Origin: Psettodes erumei
Lineage: Eukaryota; Chordata; Actinopteri; Pleuronectiformes; Psettodidae
Length of the DNA stretch: 64,000 nt
Assembly (NCBI GenBank): GCA_016785225.1
Contig: JAFBJZ010000590.1
Span: 186,001 to 250,000 of the forward strand
Reading direction: 5' to 3'
Part shown: positions 25,201-37,600 of the stretch, piece after piece
Position numbering within the stretch: position 1 is the first letter of the stretch
How the letters are laid out: every line of letters starts with the position of its first letter
Translations under genes and position numbers: made by a program
Notes under the pieces: model-generated
The model's database searches: none
What the model was told of the DNA's origin: nothing
What the model saw: only the letters and a program-made list of their open reading frames with translations

Positions 25201-27079
25201 TTCATACATTACCCTACTCATGAATCTGATTGTCTGATGTGTTTGGATCGGGGGTCGAATGTAGATGCGATTGCGGGCGAAGTGTACGTCACAGTTTCGG
25301 TATGCTCATGTGGCACCGAGACACTCTTTCCACATGACAGCATTACCTTATGTGATGAGCACACTGCCCAAGTGCATGTCTACTAGCCGGGCCTGCTGAG
25401 CTTTGCTGGCTACCTTTGTGACAACTCCAGACTATTCAACTATGTGAGAAAATATATCACTTACATCCACTTAAAAAAAAGCTCCACCAAATTGTCCTGT
25501 ATGAACCAATTGCCTCAGTTGACAAGTATACATACTGGATGAGGTCATTGGCCAAATCATTTTAAGCACCCAAAGGAATCACCCACGCCCAAGGTAAACA
25601 GATATAGATACTAAAGGTAAACAATAAAGTAGGCTTAAAGTAGACAACATCAATGGCAGATACTGGACTGTGGCAGATGAAATAAAAACAAGCGGTAATA
25701 ATGATTCTCAACATCTATTTTTCCACGTCTTTGTAATTGTCAGGGTTGTTGAAATTAGGTAGACAGGCCGTCTTTGAGCACACATCTAACGTCTCTTGTG
25801 TGTTTTGGCATTTGTTGCTTCTTTTTTTTTACAGGCATCGCAGCAGTGTCCACACTTGTGCACACAGAAATGAAAATGGACGCCCACACACACATTTTTG
25901 ATTTCAGACCAGCATTGCCAAATTCTTGAGGAGGTGTGTTCCAAGACCGCTCATTTCATTACATGTTACTCAGAAGGCAGGCGAAGGATAGATAGGTGGA
26001 CTGTAATACATTTTTGCTGTCTTGCCTTGATTTTGAGTTGACAGAATAAGAACACTGTTACTACATGTGCAAATAAGAAGGAAAAGGCTCCTGTCAGCAG
26101 AGCTAAAGGGCTGGAATAAGCCATGGTCTTATGGCAGGAAATATGTAATAAGATATATCTCCAGTCACAAATACAAAACTGAACAAATTGCACATCGGGT
26201 AAAGCATTTTGTTAAAACAATGGCCAGGAATAGGCAGGGTGACGGGTTCTATCTGTGTGCGTGTGTGTGTTTGCAGGCATGGGTCACAGCTTGTCCACCG
26301 ACATGGACCCCATTAGATCGGATGACAGCACTTCATAATATTGACACATTCACAGCGTGAGGTGCGCTATTCAAGAGGTCGCCGCACTGATGATATACTG
26401 TAGGCACCTGACGTGTCACGGGCTAATTTTGAATCAGTGAACTACCTCGGTCATGAAACAGAATGGACGAAAGCTGAGCCTGATGGGAATACAATATTCT
26501 AATGTAACTCTGAGAGATAACACACACTTGCAGTTTGTACACGCAGGCTGGTGTGTAGTTTTAATACATTGTGTTAAATGTGCTCATATAATCACTTAAT
26601 ACGTGGTATGAGTATGTATAAATATATTTTAGGGCCTGTTTGAACTTGTTTTAGGGGTGTGTGTGTGTGAATTTTAATACAATTTATGCGTCAGATGACA
26701 GAGATTTTTCTATTTTAGAGATTAGGTATGTTAACTTTCTGAAAAGTGAGCAAAAGAGAGCAAAGTAGAAATTACACCAGGTTCTTTTATATTTATTTGA
26801 AAGTGTCAGATTTCGCTCCAAACCACATGTTGGGGATGGTAGGGTGTAAACCAAAGTTTCTGTGCATATGCAAAAAAAAAATGAAATCAGTAAAATGATT
26901 TATGTTATATAAACTATGTTGGTTTTTAAATTGATACACTTAGCAGATAATAAAATCAGGCAAACACTCAGAGACCGCTACCATATAATAGTTCTTAACT
27001 ATTTAAAGGATTCAAGCTAATTTTCCATATCATTTAGCAATTATTATTTTATGTCAACGTAAGTATTTGGAATCACTGA

Positions 27080-28210
27080 ATCAACCCTGTTTGCCCCTTC
27101 AGAGAAGGTCAGATTACCTCAGAGTAATTTGTCAGTGTTTGGAGGGCAAATGGGGTAATTATGATGTTGACGGCCCAGAGATGATTCAAACTCACAGCGA
27201 AGCCTCCCCAATTATGTGTGTGAGGTAAAAAGGCCTCAGCCAAAGCCAATGAGAGCGGCTGTGGTTCTCCTCGCCTCCTTGCTCTTAAACAAACACACCA
27301 GTCAGACATCAATAGGAAGCGTCTCTGTTTTAGCACACCTGACCTTTAGCCGCTGTCCCAGCCTGTGCCCGCTAAGACCGGACCTGCACGTCCCAGACGC
27401 TTAGCAGTAATCACTAACACCCACGTAGCTCGCCCACACAAAACACATCGTAAACCTGGCGTGACCCCCCTCTCTCCGCCACTGGTGGCTGTACCCAGCT
27501 GATCTGCAAAGCATGATGGACAGACGCATTGCTCGAGAGAACGGCAGAAGACTAAAATAAATAAAACTGCTGCTGGGTGACGGTGTGGGGCTTTAAATGG
27601 TGGGTGATGGAGGGTGGTGAGAAAGGGGGAAGAGAGGAAAAAGAGTTAGAGGGCATGACTGAGAGCGCGTGTATGTGAGTGTGGGAGAGAGAGAGAGAGA
27701 GAGAGAGAGCGGATCGCATAGGCGGGGGCCCCTTGTGGGGCTAACATAGTCTGTGTTATGCCATGCCACGGGGCCAGCTGGCAGGACCCAAAGCTGGCAT
27801 GACAGAATGTGACAGAGGATCCGGAGTGCAGGGACTCGGGGAATCCCGACACAATAATGCTGATGGCAGGGACTAAAGCCCAGATTTAATCACAGCCATC
27901 ACCCACCTGCCAATAGAAAATTACACAACGGATATCAATGGCAGCCTCCCCATAGTGTTGAGCCCCCAGCAGAGTTTCCAGTCCGAGCCCAGTTGTCAAT
28001 CACGGGGCTTTAATGGCGGGGCTCGCGGACTCGCAAGCAACAATGCTGATGCTACGCAGTGAGCAGCATATAGTCACAGCAGGGGACTGTAACCTCTCCA
28101 GAAAAGAAGCAAAATGGCTTAAAAGTTTTGTCACTCCACTGAGTACAACTTCAAGACTTTCAATAATGACGTAACAGACAGCTTTGACAGCTCCAAGCAT
28201 TACTAATTTT
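27080..28210. promoter_or_regulatory. Candidate conserved noncoding elements (two blocks)
   Basis: The blocks at about 27080-27340 and 27840-28210 are unique and rich in TAATT, CCAATTAT, GATTTAATCACAG and ATCAATGG-type cores. A GA microsatellite region separates them. They may be a pair of enhancers in the eya1 desert. Confidence 0.25.
27685..27709 (+). repeat. (GA)12 microsatellite
   Basis: A perfect GA run of about 25 bp within a purine-rich stretch beginning near 27600. Confidence 0.93.
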
Positions 28211-31200
28211 ATAGGTGACAGAGATATACAGCATCTGTGAAGTGCAAAAGAAAAAAGGGTTTCTCTTAGGGCTACTTTTATTATGTCAGTGGTGTTTTGA
28301 ATTACTATAATGTTTCATTTCACATTTTAAAAAAATGATTTAAAAATGAGTTTCTAAAAATGTTAAGGGACAAATTTTCTGTCGACTGCCTTTGTTTTAG
28401 TAGTTAATAAGGCTAGAAATGTATATACTGTAAATACAATTCTACATGCAGAATCCTAATTAGAGGAGATTTATTGACATATATGGTTGCCTCACTGCTC
28501 AACTGTTTAAGTTTCAGATCTTGAAAAAACATTTGTCTGGTTCATCAAGGCTGATTTTCTCTGTAAATGTACGCTTTTTTTTTTACCCTCCCTCCCTGTG
28601 CCGTCAGAAATCAAATGAAGCAGAATTTAGATTATATGATGTCGTTGTCAGTCTGGAGCGGAACACACTCTCTGATTTTAACCAGAGCTTTTTTTTTTTT
28701 AGTGTCTTGAGCAGGCCTCGGTTTCAATCATACATAATCATGTACGTACACACAACTTTTACTAACACGCGCACATGCACACATACACACACACATCTCA
28801 TCAAGTTTGTAAGTGCTGCTCAGACTTGACAGGTAACGGTCCTGTGGTTTGGATACCAATCAGTCTCTGAAAATGTTTACATTTCAACTGTGCTGCATGC
28901 TTGGACTCTCAGGTGCCCCTTCATCATAGATCGCTCTCCCACAATTAAGATCTATCAAAATGAGAGCAATTTTACATACAGCACACATACATACACACAC
29001 GCACACAGATGCAGACATACATAATTCCTTTCTGTTACCTTTTGTCTTTGTTTTTCTATTTAAGTTTCTATGCCATACATTTTCAACAATAGATCATGTT
29101 TGAATGATTATGATTTTAACTTCATTTTAATTCATCCCATTTGATCTATCAAATCCCATATTTTTACTTGAAAATATTGCAACATCATCTACTTAGCAGC
29201 ATTGTTGGTCACAATACTCGACCAAAAACGGACTCAGCTCGACTCACTTGCGTACGCTCGATTTCAGTCTTTCTTTTATGTCAGTTTGGTCGGACTGCAT
29301 GTGTTTATGTGTGCATGTGCGTGTTTATGCTTCTGTGTGTTGGATCCTGACAGCTATCACTTCTGACACAAAGTGGTTGTTTTCTGAAGGCTTTGCTCCG
29401 TTTCATGCTGTAATAGCTTCCCTGTGATGGTGGAGAGGACCCCTGCCCCACGCCGCTCTCAGCCATGACTCCTGCAATATTTACATGTTTACGCTCACAA
29501 TTTCCATCTGTTGTTTCTGGAACAATCAGCAGCAGGGGCCTGGAGAGAAACACGGGGAACGGCTGTAAGTTGCGCTCAACTTGGGTTTCATGATTGGGAG
29601 GCTGGGCCTGATTATGCTCGACTCAGTAAATGGGGGTGGAGGGAAGGGGGAGTAGTTTTATTCTCTTCAAGGCCCTCTCAAGGTTTCTGACAGAGGGCTG
29701 GAAGAAAGCAAGGGCTCTTGGGATCTGCATGAGCTCGCCCTCGGAGAGAAGCTTCACCAGGGTGAGCTCAGCCATCGCGGGCTCTGTAACCCCACTCACC
29801 CCTGATCCAACTGGCCAGGGCCAAACTCACTAATGGATTTCAGATACATTACAAAATCAATCGTAGGGTTCAAATGTGGTCAAAACCATTTTAATATGGC
29901 AGATTATGATAGAAATTGGTATGTTTATCTGCCATGAAGTTGAAACAACCATTTTAAAAAGAGAGGAAAAATTCAGTCATGATTAATAATAGGTTTGAAA
30001 TTGTCTGAAGATTATACATATTCTTTTCAAACTTTTACATGTGCAAAATTAATTTATTAATCAGCTTTCAAGTGTTGACTTTCAAAAAGTAAATGTCAGA
30101 AAATTATGAAGAAAACTGACATCATTCACATTGGAAATTTGCTCTTCATCTCTTGTAATGCTACCCACATTTTGTTGCATGGTACAAAAAATATCTAATT
30201 ATATTTAAAGATTAATTAGATCCTATCAAAGATCCAGTGAAGCTGTCATGCGCTGCAAAATGGCATGCTAAATAATCATTTGGAGTCAAAAGAAAACTAT
30301 TACTACTGAGAAGTAAAGTTAAACCCCCCGAGGACAAGTGGGAGCTCTGAAAGAAAGGGTGATACTGATGACCGTGTGGATATAGGGAGAAAGAAAGCAA
30401 AGAAACACAAGCAGGATGAAAGGGTGTGTTGGTCCCTTGTGATGTGGTTGCAGACGTAGCGGGTCCCAGCGTCAGCCTGGCCCAGCGTCAGGTTTCCCCA
30501 TGCCGGAAGTGGCGCGTTTCCCCTGGCGACAAGCTCTTCCTGCAAAATAAAGAAATCATTAGAAAGATGACAGCTGGGCCAGCCAACAGAAAGCCCAGGG
30601 GGCCCGGCCTCAGAGAGCTGCCACCCAGCATTAGCTCGCTGTTTTTGGCTTCACCATCACCTTCTCCAGAGGGTAAACAACACTGCTACGACACAGCCTT
30701 CGCAAGATCGCCGCTCTCTGTGTCACACTCTATCGCTTTCATAATTTTTCTTTTTCTATCTCTGATCTGAATGTGCTTATCTGAGGCTAGGCCTCTCTCT
30801 TGCATATATGCCTCCACTTTCTAAAATCCCTGAGGATGACGGGGGTGGAGGAACAACATGGGGGCTGGTCAGCGAGCTGAGAAACATTCTGACATGTGAA
30901 CCCCAAATCATGCGCGTCGAGCCTGGAGCTGAAGGGTCCGGGCTCGGGCGGTGACCCCTGGCAATCACGGCGTGTGGCAGCCACACTGGGGCCTCTGCTG
31001 TGCGGCCTTCTGGGAGCGCGCCGCGCCGCATTCCAACCAGAAGTCCTCCCCAAGCATTTCCTCCACAAGCCATCGCTTACTTCTGTCTGCCAGACAAACG
31101 TAGCCAAAGAGCCAGAGGACTTAAGGGTGCATTAAGAGAGCTCCCCGAAAACCATCAGTACTTGACCTCAGCTGAAATGATTACACTGTAAGGAAGATAT

Positions 31201-31369
31201 TTTGAAGTTGATCCCAAAAGATAGTCTCATCATGTGCTTAAAGGCCTACCGGGGATGAATTGATGCTGCCCTTGGAGAGAATGATTCTGTTCTTGCATTT
31301 AGTTGCTTATTATTTCGGGAGACGTCTGATTCATTCAGAGAGCTATTTTACTTCCTTACTTTAAAATCA

Positions 31370-31620
31370 GAGAGAGTTAGATGAGAAGATCAGTGCCACT
31401 CTAATATTTGTCTGTGCAGGTAGCTTATCTTAGCTTAGCATAAAGACTGGAAATGGGGGGGGGGACAGCTTGGCGTAGCCTAAGATAGTCTGGCTCTGTC
31501 CAAAGTTAAGAAAAATCTGCCTATCAGCGACTCTGAAACTCAGTAATTATCAGGTTTTAGTAACATATCCCCCTCTTTCAAATTATACAAAAGCTGTGTC
31601 CTAATAAAGATAGGAGTACA
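31370..31620 (+). repeat. Degenerate percomorph-type interspersed repeat (copy A, plus)
   Basis: The order of segments is what I recognise from a very common percomorph dispersed repeat: gagagttagatgagaagat, then ccactct, then a duplicated 'cttagcttagcataaagactgg' segment, then 'ctggctctgtccaaag' and 'tgcctatcagcgactctgaaactca'. It has no coding capacity and is heavily mutated. I cannot name the family with certainty. A (G)9 run sits inside. Confidence 0.65.
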
Positions 31621-32879
31621 AGTTTGTGTATATGTGTGAGATAGAGCGAGAGCACATATTGGGGTGGGGGAGATGATCAAAACATGACACACCCTCACAC
31701 CTCCAGGTGCCATGACTCTGTTGCCATGGCGATTAGGACTGACATAGGTTAACACCTGCTAGCGCTCACTCATGGAGATTAATGTGGCCGCTCGAGCAAG
31801 GCACACATGCGGAGACACACACAAACACAGGCACACACTAACACCAGACCCCTGTCCCCTCTAATGGGGACTGATAAAAGACAGGCTCCATCTCTCGCAA
31901 ACAGGACTGACTGGGCAGCTTGGGGTCAGCTCCACTGCAACCATTTCCATGTGCTGCTGCATTTAGACATGTGGGCCCATGACTAGGAAGCATTTTCTGT
32001 GAACACGCCCGGCTTTGCTACGTTTGCTGCGACACTGTGACAGAAGGCTTGTGGCTGTATGAGGTCACTGCATTTTCTCTGTGATATTAAGTTTACAAAA
32101 ACTCATGTCAGCAGGTCACTGGGGCCTGCAGCTAGACAGATGTTCGCTCTTTTTCTCTGTCTCTCCAGAAGATGTTTAAAGCAAGCAAAAGAAGCTATAG
32201 ATGCACAAAAATACAATCTTCGTTCAAAGGGAGAGAAGCTGGCAGTCACGTTACAACGTTAGCTACAGTATCAAGTCAGGCAGTTGGCATTGGCACCATG
32301 GCACCGTGCTGGATGAACAAGTTTATCTAAACTGCTCGGAAACGCCGTGGTACATTTCAATTGCTGATGCCTGACCTAGAAGCCATTGTGGCAGAGGTTG
32401 TCCTGTTGGGATCAGGGGGCAGGATCTGCATTTGACAGGACAATCGTTCTGCTGGATGCCCTGTAAAGTCTGTAAAGTCCACAATTTTTCTCACGTACCA
32501 CTAGGGGCATATCTAACATTTCAGTTAGTTTTTTATTATTTTACAAGTTTTTATTTACCTCTATGATGGAACAATAAATTTAGTTCTTTCTAGTGCTGGT
32601 TTTCAATGACCCACTGCTGCAATTTCTGTGCCCTCCCCAGTACACTTGATGTGATCAGAATTTCACTTTTGATGTTCTTGGAACTGAAAAATGACATTTG
32701 AAAAAGTCTCTTTTTTTCAGAAACTGCATCGCTGTTATTCTAGATATTACACAGATGTCCCTGTCAGCAGCTTTATAGAAACACTTTTTTTCAAAGTGGT
32801 CAAAAAGAAAACTGGAAAGATGTTTGTATTTTACATTTTTTTTGGCCACACTATTGGTGCGACTCAACGTCTGCTATGC

Positions 32880-33240
32880 TTAAACACAACAACTATTGGA
32901 TGGATTGCCATGAAATTTGGAACAGATATCCATGGCTCCCAGAGGAAAATACTTACTTTAGTGATCCCCTGACTTTTTTCTGTAGCGCCACCATGTCTCG
33001 ACAAATGACCAAGTACCTGCAAAATTAATGACTTTATCGTCTTTTACCAGGCAGCCTCAAACAAACTTTGGGTTCAGTGCTAATTATCAAACTCTTGTTG
33101 ACACACAAAGCTGACAGTGAACATGTGGTGAATATTACCTGCTAAACTTCGGCATGTTAGTGTTGTCACTGTGACTGTCTTAACATAGAGACATTAGCAT
33201 TCTCAAAACACGACCACGAGTAAACACTCAAGGAAACAAT
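32880..33240 (+). repeat. Degenerate percomorph-type interspersed repeat (second family)
   Basis: The segments 'aacaactattggatggattg', 'ccatgaaatttggaacagat', 'gtgatcccctgac', 'tagcgccaccatg' and, later, 'ctgctaaacttcggcatgtt agtgttgtcactgtgac' follow one another as in another very common teleost dispersed repeat. There is no ORF of note, and I do not assign a family name. It helps place the genome among percomorph fishes. Confidence 0.65.
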
Positions 33241-34439
33241 AGCATGGCTGTTGAAGCTTAGTCTTGTATTAGGATGGCAGTAGATATCTTGAAGATAGAT
33301 ATTTCAATATGTGCACAAGTAAATCCCAAGCTATATCGTCATGGCTGGATACTCCTTGGGCTAAGTGATAAAACATGTTTTCAGGGTGAATTGATCCTTT
33401 AAGCTGGCAGTGCCCACTTTTTCAAATAGCAGTGATGTAATACCCCAGTGATCATTGTCCTGCATTCAAAAGTTCCCCTCATTCAGAAGTGCATCACTGA
33501 CTCCACAAGTGGTTTTCATTGGGCTGTGCTGCCTCGAGCAGCTCTCAGCCTCCATGCCGGCGTGTGTCCCAGAGCAGTGACTGTAAAATCCATTTTGGAC
33601 ACTAAGCCCTTAATGATGAAGGGATGCTGAGGTAAGGCAGGTACCCTGACGTCCCTCCTAAACTCTGATGGTTTTTGGACAACTCTAACTCCCCTGGACT
33701 TGGGTGTCCATCTGGGCCAAATCACTCACATGGTACTATTTATTTGGCCTGTTAGAGACTCAGGGATAATCGGACCCCCCTGGTTTTTTTTTCTGTTTTC
33801 TCTTCTTTTTTCCCCTGGTCCTAATAGCAATTGATATGCGCTATTAGAGGGTATTCACTGTGTAGTTTGTGCTCACATGAAAGCAGTGGTCTGTTTACAG
33901 AATTCTAAATGATTGGGATTTGGAAAGCATTGTCATCACGGTTAAGACGAGGGAAAGGATACGAGGCACTTAATAACAATGAAGAAAAAGATCCACGGGC
34001 ACGCTTCACTGGCAGGGCAGAATGTTAGAGAGAATGAGCGGCAAATTCATACACTGACACAAAACCGGTAAACTGTGGACTGGCATGCTTGTCTGTAGCA
34101 TTTATTATATCCACTTGAGAATTTAAGGAAGTACATTATTTTCTAATGACTTGAGGTCAATAATCAAACATAGTCCCATCAGCCAGAGGATTCTTGGTTT
34201 ACTGTGACTCAGTTGTATGTTTTTGTAAGGAAACAGATTTGAACTCAATGCAGAGCAAAAGAACTTCCAAAACCGCTCCTACCGTAGTTATAAAAACAAG
34301 CTCGCTCTGGTTAAAATGGACAGAAATACTTCATTTTTGAGGAGGGTGCTTCCATCAACTAAATCAAACACTGTAGAAACAATAGTCATAATAGCAGCAT
34401 TTTTCCATATAATGTACGCCAACTGCAGCACTCACTTAA

Positions 34440-34690
34440 TACATACAGCATGGAGGATCTCAATCTGTTCATGATTATCAACAATACGTCATTCAGCATT
34501 AAATCTGAAAGGAGCTGTTGTCAAAGCGCTGTCACGCTATGGGCTGCCACCATAATGGCACACACCAACAATAAGGCCTTCAGTCTTTTGTGGGACAGCC
34601 CTGTGGGCCACATGCACTTATTCCAAAGTTCCTGAAATATTTTTTGCAATTGATCGGCCCTGTCATTTTGTGAGTTTCACAAGAACAGAG
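34440..34690. promoter_or_regulatory. Candidate conserved noncoding element
   Basis: Unique sequence with 'gctgccaccataatggcaca', 'caataaggccttcag' and 'tttttgcaattgatcggccc' contrasts with AT-rich surroundings. There is no coding potential on either strand beyond a 61-codon frame. Confidence 0.25.
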
Positions 34691-37600
34691 GAGGCCAATA
34701 GAGCTAGGAGGTGTAAAAATAGCCCTGAGGTTTCAGGATGCATTGTTTTGTCTCTCAATACAAAAGGGAGGAGTGAGAGGAGCTGAGGCTGGGAATCACC
34801 CTCAGGGGTGTGGGTGGAGAGGTGGAGGCACGCTAAGGAACAAAGTCCAGGTGACATCCTAGTGTCAGTGTCACCCATTTAAGGGACAGCACGGCCGTAT
34901 CGGTGACAAAAAGCGCTGCAGGCTGTAGGGCTCCATCAATGCTGGTGTGATCCTGACAGGGAGGAAGAGAGTCAGAGTTTTCAACACAGGCCTTAAGCAG
35001 ACAATGTGGGTCTTATATAAGATTCAGCTTATTGTACAAGCTAAATGTTGCCCTATTTCACCAGGTGATGGATGGTGGGTTTTTCCTCGGAGCTTGTGCC
35101 TTAAAATGATGTATGGTTGAGACAACTGAATTATTCTTGTCCACCTCCCTGGTAATTTTTTCAGTGGGAAGATTTACATATTATTGAGAGCCTGTGTCGG
35201 AGCGGCTAAGGTATTTCTGGACCAAATCTATAAAGCTGTAAAGCAGCATATTCAGTGCACAGATAATAATTTTTGTTTGTTTTAGAGAGCAGCATCATGT
35301 TATTAGATCACATTCTTATTGTCACGCTCCAGAGCTCATGAGAGCTGGCTGGTAGAGCGATTGGTAAATTGAGAGCTTTATTCCCGGCTTGTCACCCTGA
35401 CAGTCAGATACAATAACTACATCCCCCGACTCCAAACCAATCCAACTATTGATCTGACTGTTGCTTAAGAGCAAGTTCGGACTTGTTTAGATTTGGATGT
35501 GTTGACCCTCATCCCGAAAGGCGTCACACTCTGCAAACCATCCCAATGCAGAGATCCTATCCCAAACAATCAAACTCAACACTCTCCCTTCTAATATCTT
35601 GAAAAAACTTGAAGATAAACCTGGTGGAAAATTCCCTGGTGGGATAGCCTGTCTCAGTTGGCACAAGTAGAGGTTGAATACCTTGAGCCTGATAATACCC
35701 AACAGGACTTGATAGATCAGGCCATGTTCGAACAAAAATTTAGAAATGTTGTTTTGACTCAGGTTGGATTTGGAGAGAAATATGTGGCAGGAGCTGCACT
35801 CTAGTTGAAAGATATGACCAAAAAGATGGACATCAGTGTTTTTGCTTACACTGTATCCACATCAGCCTGGAACCGGGTAATTGCCAGAAAATGATTTCAG
35901 ATTATGATATGGAACACTAGTGTTGCCCCTGTCTTTCTCAGGTGTGAGTTCTTTCTGTTTTGAGATCCAGGCTGGGCCTCTCTCCAATCACTGTGGTGGT
36001 CGGGCATTTTCCTATGACGAAGTAGGTTCTGGAGTAATGGATCCATTTAGCAGTAATATTCCTTAATGGAAACAGCCTAATTACAACCGCAAATAACCAC
36101 AAGCCATCACAAAGGATTAAATATACAATAGCAGAAAAAAGGCAGGTATACATTTTCCAAATGATGAAAAAGTGAAACATCTGCAGTTCTTAGCAGGTTA
36201 AAAAAGTCTGGGCTGGGGCTCGGAGGGAGAGAGAAAAATGCTTTGTCACTTTAGATTTCACAGCGGCAGTTTGAGCGACGAGGCGGCCGGTTTGGATTTC
36301 AAAGCCCTCTATTTCTAGGGAGAAAACAAAAACAAATATTTGTTTTGTGGTTTATTGTGTTTTAATATGGCAGCCAGACGAGATGCAAATTGAATGCAGA
36401 AAAAAGTAAGATGCAGCTGCTGAAATCAAGAAAAAGCTCCGTCTCTCTGATATTCATGAATAGCCCGTGACTTAATCTTCCTTTGAGGAGGGTTTGTGAT
36501 TTTGATTACTGCCCAGTTTGATTATTTCAGTTTTTAGCTTTTTGATTATGCTACTCAGATGCAGATTTCATAGTAAATGGGAATTTTTTTTAACTTTCTT
36601 AAACGGTTTGCTTGATTTAGATTGTTCTGTCATTTCAGTGATGGCCCTATCTCCATTTGTAATCTCAGATTTAGATGGAACAAACTTTTTTAGAGCATCA
36701 AAGACTCAAGAGGAACAAAACAGGAACTGCCTCTTCAAAAAAAATAAAAAAAATAGCAGTGTGTGCTCTGTAAATAATTTCAAATAAGGCCTGAAAAGCA
36801 GCATCCAGGGTTATTAATAGTGCGCATGGTGGATGGCAGGCTGCAGTAAGTGGCAGGTATCGTGAAATGAGGCCACTGGGGAGTGCTGATTGTGAGTGAG
36901 GGCCTGTAAACATCACTCATCACCAGTCGTTACACCCCTGTCGCCGCTGTTGGTTAGCCCCACTGGCTGCTAAAATTGAATCTCAAGTTGTGTCCTATTT
37001 TGGTTCGAGGAACAGGTGATGTACTTGGCCCGACATGTTCCCTTGCCTCCACACCACCCCCTTGGGGCTGTTAGCGAAAGCAATGACAACATAGTTTTCC
37101 AAGAAAAGGAGCAGGGGGCAGAGAGGGGCCCTCCGCTTTACAAGACGGATCAATACTTGATTATCATAGCCCGAGAGCCGCAGAACTGTGCCACGCATGG
37201 TTGTGTTTAACATGGGAAAAAGACATGTTTCCCATGAGCACCTCAATCGAAGACATTTGTCTCTGCTTTTTGTTTGGTAAAATAAATCCTTGTTGGATAG
37301 CAAGCGGTAATCAGTCCAGTACTGTTTAATTTGCTGTCAGCTCGCGTAGCGCAGAGCTGTCTGTCTCACTTTGTGGGACTTTGTTGACAAATGCTTGACT
37401 GACTTGAAAATATCCACTCAAATTAGGCAAATCCTTTGTTCCTCGTGTGCTCTGACAGAGAGTTTGCACAGTCTCAAAGTCGAAAATAGCACTGTAACAA
37501 GCACGCTGAATGAGACTTAATTTAACCAAGTCATTTTCTTGGGCAGTAAATTACATATTCCTCTAGCTGGAGGACAAACAGCAACCCAGAGGATCTGTGT

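Noticed and set aside
32970..33000. CTCF-like 'tagcgccaccatg' segment
   Set aside because: It is part of a recognised interspersed repeat, and the left half of the motif does not fit the CTCF consensus.
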